Source: Syntrophales bacterium (GTDB lineage: Bacteria > Desulfobacterota > Syntrophia > Syntrophales > UBA2210). Taken from it: DNA of 64,000 nt. Shown here one piece after another: positions 60,058 through 64,000 of the stretch. The notes beneath the pieces are model-generated. The model ran no database searches and was not told the DNA's origin. It was given only the letters and a program-made list of their open reading frames with translations. Position numbers and translations under genes: made by a program. How positions within the stretch are numbered: the stretch's first letter is position 1; the number at the start of each line of letters is the position of its first letter. The stretch lies in contig JALNXD010000002.1 of the NCBI GenBank assembly GCA_023230565.1, positions 75,353 to 139,352 of the forward strand. Reading direction: 5' to 3'.

Positions 60058-62451
60058 ATGTCAGATGTGCAATCAGCGTTAAGAGACAGAGTATCGACGA
60101 TGCGCCCGGCAGCAAGAGTCGAAAAGCTTAGACAGAGATATACGAAAATTAAAAATAAAGTGGTGATCGATGTCGCGCGCATACTGACTCGAACTATGAA
60201 AGAAACGGAAGGCGAACCGCTCGTTGTTCGCCGGGCAAAAGCGTTCGCTGCAATAGTAAGAGGAGTTCCGGTTAACATCTATCCCGACGAACTTTATGTC
60301 GGCTGGTTGTGGTCGGAGCCTCGGGGATCTGAGATTTTCATTAAGTATACAGATCTTGAAAAAGAGCTCGATACCATAAGTACCAGAAAATATACTCCAT
60401 TTTTACTTGATGATGCTGATAAGAGAATTCTGAAAGAAGAGATTTTCCCTTACTGGAAAAAGTATTTCTATTCTCCGATAATCCCGCCGGAAGCAAAAAA
60501 GATGGGCATCAGAAAAGCCCCGATTACGCCGGTCCTCTTCCATTACGTTGTAAATTATGAAAAAGTCCTGAAAAGAGGAATATCAGGAATCAAGCGCGAG
60601 GCGGAAGACCGCATGGCCAGACTCGATTTGACCGATCCCGATGACATCAAAAAAGTTCCGTTTCTTGAAGGTGTAATAGTGGCCCTGGAGGCGGCGGCGG
60701 AAATCGGGGAAAGATTTGCTGCAAAGGCACGGGAACTGGCCGCAATGGAAAGGGAGGAAAAACGCAAAGAAGAGTTGCTTAAAATAGCGGAAATATGCGT
60801 AAGGGTTCCTGCCAATCCTGCAAGGACCTTCTATGAGGCGATGCAGTCGGTATGGTTCGTCCACATGATGGTCGGATGGGAAGCCGGTTTTCACGGAGGA
60901 CAAAGCATTGGAAGGGCGGATCAATATCTTTACCCCTTTTATGAAAGAGACATTCGTGAAGGGAGGCTGACAGAAGAGCTCGCACAGGAATTGATCGATT
61001 GCTGGTTCATGCGTTTTTCCCAGATGTTTTCTCTTCTTCCTGAAAATGAGGCCGTATTCATGTCGAATCATACGTCCGCTCACCATATCGATATCGGGGG
61101 GTTGAAAGCGGATGGAAATGATGCCACCAATGCACTGTCATACATGTTTCTTGAAGCAATGATGCACACACCGGGAATGGTGGAACCGACGATCGGCCTT
61201 CTGGTGCACAGCAAAACACCTGAAAGAATTCTGATCAAGGCATGCCAGCTGACTGCGCTGGGAGGCGGGTATCCCCAGTTTATCAATAATGATGTGCTGG
61301 TCGACAATCTGCTCTCGCGGGGAGCCACTTCGGGAGGGAAACCGGTATCCCTGGAGGATGCAAGAACGTTCGGCGGCTGCGTCGGTTGTCACGAGCCCAG
61401 CCTTCATACGATGGAGTCGGGATGGACCGTGGGGCAGAACCAGCACCTTGCCGCGCTCATGGAATGCGTAATGACCAATGGCTGGTGCCGGGTACACAAC
61501 ACCAGGAGAGGATTGGAAACAGGCGACCCGGGACAGTTTAAAACCTTTGAAGAAGTGCGGGAGGCGTTACGAAAACAGATAATCCACAGAATGAAAGTGG
61601 GAGCAATCGCGGCGAATCTCGGCGAAGAGCTGCTGCAACCGACACTCTTTACATCCGCATTAACGGAAGACTGCATAGAAAATGGAACCCCCAGGGAAGA
61701 GGGGGGTGCCCGATACAGCCTGGGAGCGGTATCATTCGACGGCGCAGTCGATGCGGGTAATTCCCTTGCCGCCGTCAAAAAATTGGTGTTTGAAGAAAAG
61801 AAAATTACCATGGAACAGTTATGCACTGCCCTTGACCATAATTTCAAAGGGTATGAAGATATTCGTAAACTGTGCCTGGAAGCTCCTAAATTCGGAAACG
61901 ACAACGATTATGTGGATGAACAGGTTGCCTGGATCACTCATTTGACCACGGAAGAGGCAAAAAAATATCTATCACGCTACGGCGGAACAAAATATCCGAT
62001 TCAGGTGCTCCTTTCCAGTTTCGTACCCCTGGGCATGGGAGTCGGAGCACTTCCGTCGGGAAGGCTTGCAGGGGAGCCTCTTTCTGACGGAGTTTCACCC
62101 ACTGTGGGCAGCGATACGAAAGGTCCCACAGCAGTTCTCAAATCAGTGGGCAGGCTGAATAATGCCGAAGTAGGCCTTTCGCAAACACTGAACATGAAAC
62201 TTGACCCTGTCATATTTACCACAGATGAAGGCTTCAAAAGGCTGGCTGATCTTATCAGGGTCTTTGTGGATCAGAAAGTGGATCATTTGCAGATCAATGT
62301 TGTATCCTCGGATACGCTAATTGCCGCCCAGAAAACTCCTGAGCATTACAAGGACCTGGTAGTTAAAGTGGCAGGATACAATGCCCGTTTTGTAGATCTC
62401 CATAAAGATCTTCAGGACAGCATCATCGCCAGAACAGAGCACGGGTTGTAA
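60058..62451 (+). CDS. glycyl radical enzyme of the dehydratase/lyase class, substrate unknown
   Basis: The 797-residue product has the PFL-like fold with VPANPARTFYEAMQSVWFVH and a C-terminal glycyl loop VAGYNARF (glycine at residue 773). The thiyl segment reads GGCVGCHEPS: it aligns with VGCVEP of choline TMA-lyase and diol/glycerol dehydratases, with the Cys-x-Glu pair at 444/446 and the middle residue changed from V to H; a second cysteine (441) sits three residues before. So it is probably a radical eliminase rather than a formate-lyase or fumarate-adding enzyme. Known members act on choline, glycerol/diols, hydroxyproline, isethionate and sulfopropanediol. The start is fixed by AGGAG with 8 nt spacing; an ATG at 60052 sits on the site. 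Confidence 0.9.
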   Translation: MSDVQSALRDRVSTMRPAARVEKLRQRYTKIKNKVVIDVARILTRTMKETEGEPLVVRRAKAFAAIVRGVPVNIYPDELYVGWLWSEPRGSEIFIKYTDLEKELDTISTRKYTPFLLDDADKRILKEEIFPYWKKYFYSPIIPPEAKKMGIRKAPITPVLFHYVVNYEKVLKRGISGIKREAEDRMARLDLTDPDDIKKVPFLEGVIVALEAAAEIGERFAAKARELAAMEREEKRKEELLKIAEICVRVPANPARTFYEAMQSVWFVHMMVGWEAGFHGGQSIGRADQYLYPFYERDIREGRLTEELAQELIDCWFMRFSQMFSLLPENEAVFMSNHTSAHHIDIGGLKADGNDATNALSYMFLEAMMHTPGMVEPTIGLLVHSKTPERILIKACQLTALGGGYPQFINNDVLVDNLLSRGATSGGKPVSLEDARTFGGCVGCHEPSLHTMESGWTVGQNQHLAALMECVMTNGWCRVHNTRRGLETGDPGQFKTFEEVREALRKQIIHRMKVGAIAANLGEELLQPTLFTSALTEDCIENGTPREEGGARYSLGAVSFDGAVDAGNSLAAVKKLVFEEKKITMEQLCTALDHNFKGYEDIRKLCLEAPKFGNDNDYVDEQVAWITHLTTEEAKKYLSRYGGTKYPIQVLLSSFVPLGMGVGALPSGRLAGEPLSDGVSPTVGSDTKGPTAVLKSVGRLNNAEVGLSQTLNMKLDPVIFTTDEGFKRLADLIRVFVDQKVDHLQINVVSSDTLIAAQKTPEHYKDLVVKVAGYNARFVDLHKDLQDSIIARTEHGL

Positions 62452-62481
62452 GATAGAGAGATCTCTTCAGCTGAAGATCTG

Positions 62482-62504
62482 AGAACCCGGGGGGTTCTTT
62501 TTTT
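62482..62504 (+). terminator. terminator-like hairpin between GRE and activase genes
   Basis: AGAACCC-GGG-GGGTTCT (7-bp stem, 3-nt loop) runs directly into TTTTTTT. A near-palindrome AGATCTCTTCAGCTGAAGATCT (62,459-62,480) precedes it. Part of the transcript probably ends here, so the activase would be made in lower amount. Confidence 0.75.
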
Positions 62505-62551
62505 CCGATCAATCCGCTGCTTTGCAGTCTAAGAAACAACAGGAGACAGCA

Positions 62552-63466
62552 TTGAACGAATTAAAAGGTTTGATTTACAATCTGCAGCCTTTCGCTGTTC
62601 ATGATGGTCCGGGAATTCGTACGTTAATATATATGAAAGGATGTCCATTGCGCTGTCTCTGGTGTTCCACGCCTCAGACACAAAAAATGGGCTATGAAAT
62701 TATTCATATCGAAAGTCACTGCCGCAAGTGCGGCCGATGCGCCGAGGTCTGTTCAAACGGCGCCATCATGATTCCTCCTGAAGGCAATCTGATGATTGAC
62801 CGGAAACGGTGCACCTACTGCGCGAAGTGTATTGAGATCTGTCCTCACCAGGCTTTGGAATTGGCCGGAAAGTACATGACTGTGCCAGAGCTGTTTGATG
62901 AAATCGAGAAAGACCAACCATTTTTCAGACGGTCGAATGGCGGAATAACTATGGGGGGCGGTGAAGCTACTATGCAGCATGAGTTCGTAGCCGAGTTTCT
63001 GAAAAAGTGCAAACAACATTATATACATACCGCCATGGAAACCTGCGGGCATATTGCATGGGAGCATCTGGAGAAACTTCTCACTTATTTGGACCTGATC
63101 TACTTGGATATCAAGCATATGGATTCTCCCATGCATAAAACGCTCACCGGAGTTGCCAATGATTTTGTTCTTGATAACGCCCGGAAGGTTTGTTCCAGTC
63201 ACCCGGTCATTTTTCGAATTCCCGTTGTACCGGGCATAAACGATTCCTATGAAAATATATCGGCTACTGCAAAATTTGCGGCTGCAATGGGAGAAAATCT
63301 CTTGAGAATAGAGTTGCTGCCATATCATCAGTTCGGTGCCCAGACGTATTTCAGACTGGGAAGAAAATATGAGCTTTCCGGCATTGAGCCGCCTGAAGAT
63401 TCTCATATGCGGAGGCTGAAGATACTTGTGGAATCCTTTGGAATAAAGGCCCAAATAGGGGGATAG
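62552..63466 (+). CDS. glycyl radical enzyme activating enzyme (radical SAM)
   Basis: The 304-residue product has the radical SAM cluster CPLRCLWC (CxxxCxxC) in GCPLRCLWCSTPQ, two extra 4Fe-4S ferredoxin motifs CRKCGRCAEVCSNGA and CTYCAKCIEICPHQA typical of dehydratase-class activases, and GGITMGGGEAT (SAM-binding GGE). It cleaves SAM to form the 5'-deoxyadenosyl radical and abstracts hydrogen from Gly773 of the partner enzyme. A TTG start at 62552 is set by AGGAGA 5-8 nt upstream; this leaves a standard N-terminus (ELKGLIYNLQPFAVHDGPG). It is the last gene of the operon. Confidence 0.93.
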   Translation: MNELKGLIYNLQPFAVHDGPGIRTLIYMKGCPLRCLWCSTPQTQKMGYEIIHIESHCRKCGRCAEVCSNGAIMIPPEGNLMIDRKRCTYCAKCIEICPHQALELAGKYMTVPELFDEIEKDQPFFRRSNGGITMGGGEATMQHEFVAEFLKKCKQHYIHTAMETCGHIAWEHLEKLLTYLDLIYLDIKHMDSPMHKTLTGVANDFVLDNARKVCSSHPVIFRIPVVPGINDSYENISATAKFAAAMGENLLRIELLPYHQFGAQTYFRLGRKYELSGIEPPEDSHMRRLKILVESFGIKAQIGG

Positions 63467-63496
63467 TACTGTACCGGGACTGCCGGATGCTTCTAA

Positions 63497-63577
63497 GCCG
63501 AATTCACTGAAGTGACCCTTCAGAGCGTGCGGCTGCGAAAAATGAAACTGGACAAGGCGAAACGGCCGATGAAAGCA
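63497..63577 (+). pseudogene. 3' fragment of a second typA gene
   Basis: The frame after a TAA reads FTEVTLQSVRLRKMKLD then KAKRPMKA, matching the typA C-terminus (EVTPASIRLRKMELD then KTKRPLK) with about seven differences. Its base composition is more GC-rich than the intact gene. It lacks a start and is far too short to work. It lies directly against the stop of the converging transporter gene, so it marks a deletion or recombination junction. Confidence 0.75.
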
Positions 63578-63580
63578 GTT

Positions 63581-64000
63581 CTATATGAAAAGCCAGTAGA
63601 TGACGAGATTCAACAATGTCAAAGGAATGCCGATCGCGGCGAATTCGAAGAATCCGAGAGTTGCGCCGCCGTTCTTTTCTGCGTTCTGTATGATAATGAT
63701 GTTGCTTGCGGCGCCGAGGATGAAGAGATTTCCGGCGATGGTGCTTCCAGCGGCAAGATAGATCATCTGCTCCGGCGAGGCACCGCCGTCCATAACAAGA
63801 GGCAAATACAGCGCCACCAGCGGGACATTGGAAATGAGCTGGCTCAGAAGGACGCTGACGGCAAGAATCATGGAGCCTGCAGTCATATCGAAGGGAATTT
63901 TTGCGATTGCCGCCTGGAAAAATCCGCAATCCCAGACACTCTGCATGAGCACAAAAAGGGCCGCAAAGAAGACCAGCGTCGGCCAGTCGATGTGGCGGGC
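63581..64000 (-). CDS. ArsB/NhaD-type anion or sodium transporter, C-terminal part
   Basis: The gene runs off the right edge; its last 139 residues are present. The segment ARHIDWPTLVFFAALFVLMQ is the signature region of ArsB/NhaD/SLC13-type transporters (DWxTLxFFxxLF), followed by hydrophobic stretches with QLISNVPLVALYLPLV and GASNIIIIQNAE, another conserved motif. It is an inner-membrane secondary transporter, of arsenite, sodium/proton or dicarboxylate type; the part seen cannot decide. Its DNA is more GC-rich than the region to the left, and it abuts the typA fragment, so it may have a different history from the operon to its left. Confidence 0.85.
   Translation of the reverse strand, partial: ARHIDWPTLVFFAALFVLMQSVWDCGFFQAAIAKIPFDMTAGSMILAVSVLLSQLISNVPLVALYLPLVMDGGASPEQMIYLAAGSTIAGNLFILGAASNIIIIQNAEKNGGATLGFFEFAAIGIPLTLLNLVIYWLFI

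Overview
The window looks like a chromosome segment from a strictly anaerobic, Gram-negative bacterium of the Desulfobacterota (former Deltaproteobacteria) type. This is an inference from content: a glycyl radical enzyme with its activase, a probable selenocysteine gene, sigma-54 activators with matching -24/-12 promoters, Slp-type lipoproteins, three crotonase-family proteins and four acyl-CoA ligases. No rRNA, CRISPR array, phage or complete insertion sequence was seen; one tRNA is present.

Layout. 1-5,030: tail of an enoyl-CoA hydratase, a PspC-like protein, tRNA-Val(CAC), two crotonases (one dienoyl-CoA isomerase-like), an alpha/beta hydrolase, an AMIN-like and a C_GCAxxG_C_C protein. 5,030-11,100: PreP-like M16 peptidase, HD, CBS and NUDIX proteins and a thioredoxin-fold protein. 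11,089-15,300: an mrfA-mrfB (yprA-yprB) helicase/exonuclease pair with a frameshifted RNase H-fold gene downstream. 15,900-20,800: a sigma-54 activator without a sensor domain, a small monooxygenase, two exported proteins and an acyl-CoA ligase. 21,000-24,000: a MoxR/ChlI-type AAA+ ATPase overlapping a VWA partner. 24,100-32,200: an unrecognised conserved protein, a histidine phosphatase, a short CysRS-like protein lacking part of the zinc site, MATE and MFS transporters, a DapA-like aldolase and a YchF-like GTPase. 32,500-33,440: a 47-residue one-helix protein with an in-frame TGA followed by a SECIS-like hairpin, then a Crp/Fnr regulator.

33,700-50,500 is an uptake and activation region: an oligopeptide/nickel-type ABC importer (five genes), three acyl-CoA ligases, two paralogous branched-chain-type binding proteins without permeases, and an AcoR-like sigma-54 activator. 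Sigma-54 promoter matches precede the importer, one ligase and one binding protein, so these probably form a regulon for importing organic acids or similar substrates and activating them with CoA. The substrate cannot be read from sequence.

50,900-58,100: two Slp lipoproteins, a YkgJ-type protein, then typA, yvcK-like, glmM and a nagB-like gene (GTPase and amino-sugar/cell-wall functions). 58,170-63,466: a clear sigma-70 promoter starts an operon of two SDR dehydrogenases, a GCxEP-class glycyl radical enzyme and its activase, with a terminator-like hairpin before the activase. The window ends with a 3' fragment of a second typA beside the C-terminal part of an ArsB/NhaD-type transporter, which marks a rearrangement junction.

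Four diverged copies of an intergenic repeat of about 90-160 bp lie near 10.95, 32.4, 41.0 and 50.7 kb. All assignments rest on motif recognition by eye; no database search was run.
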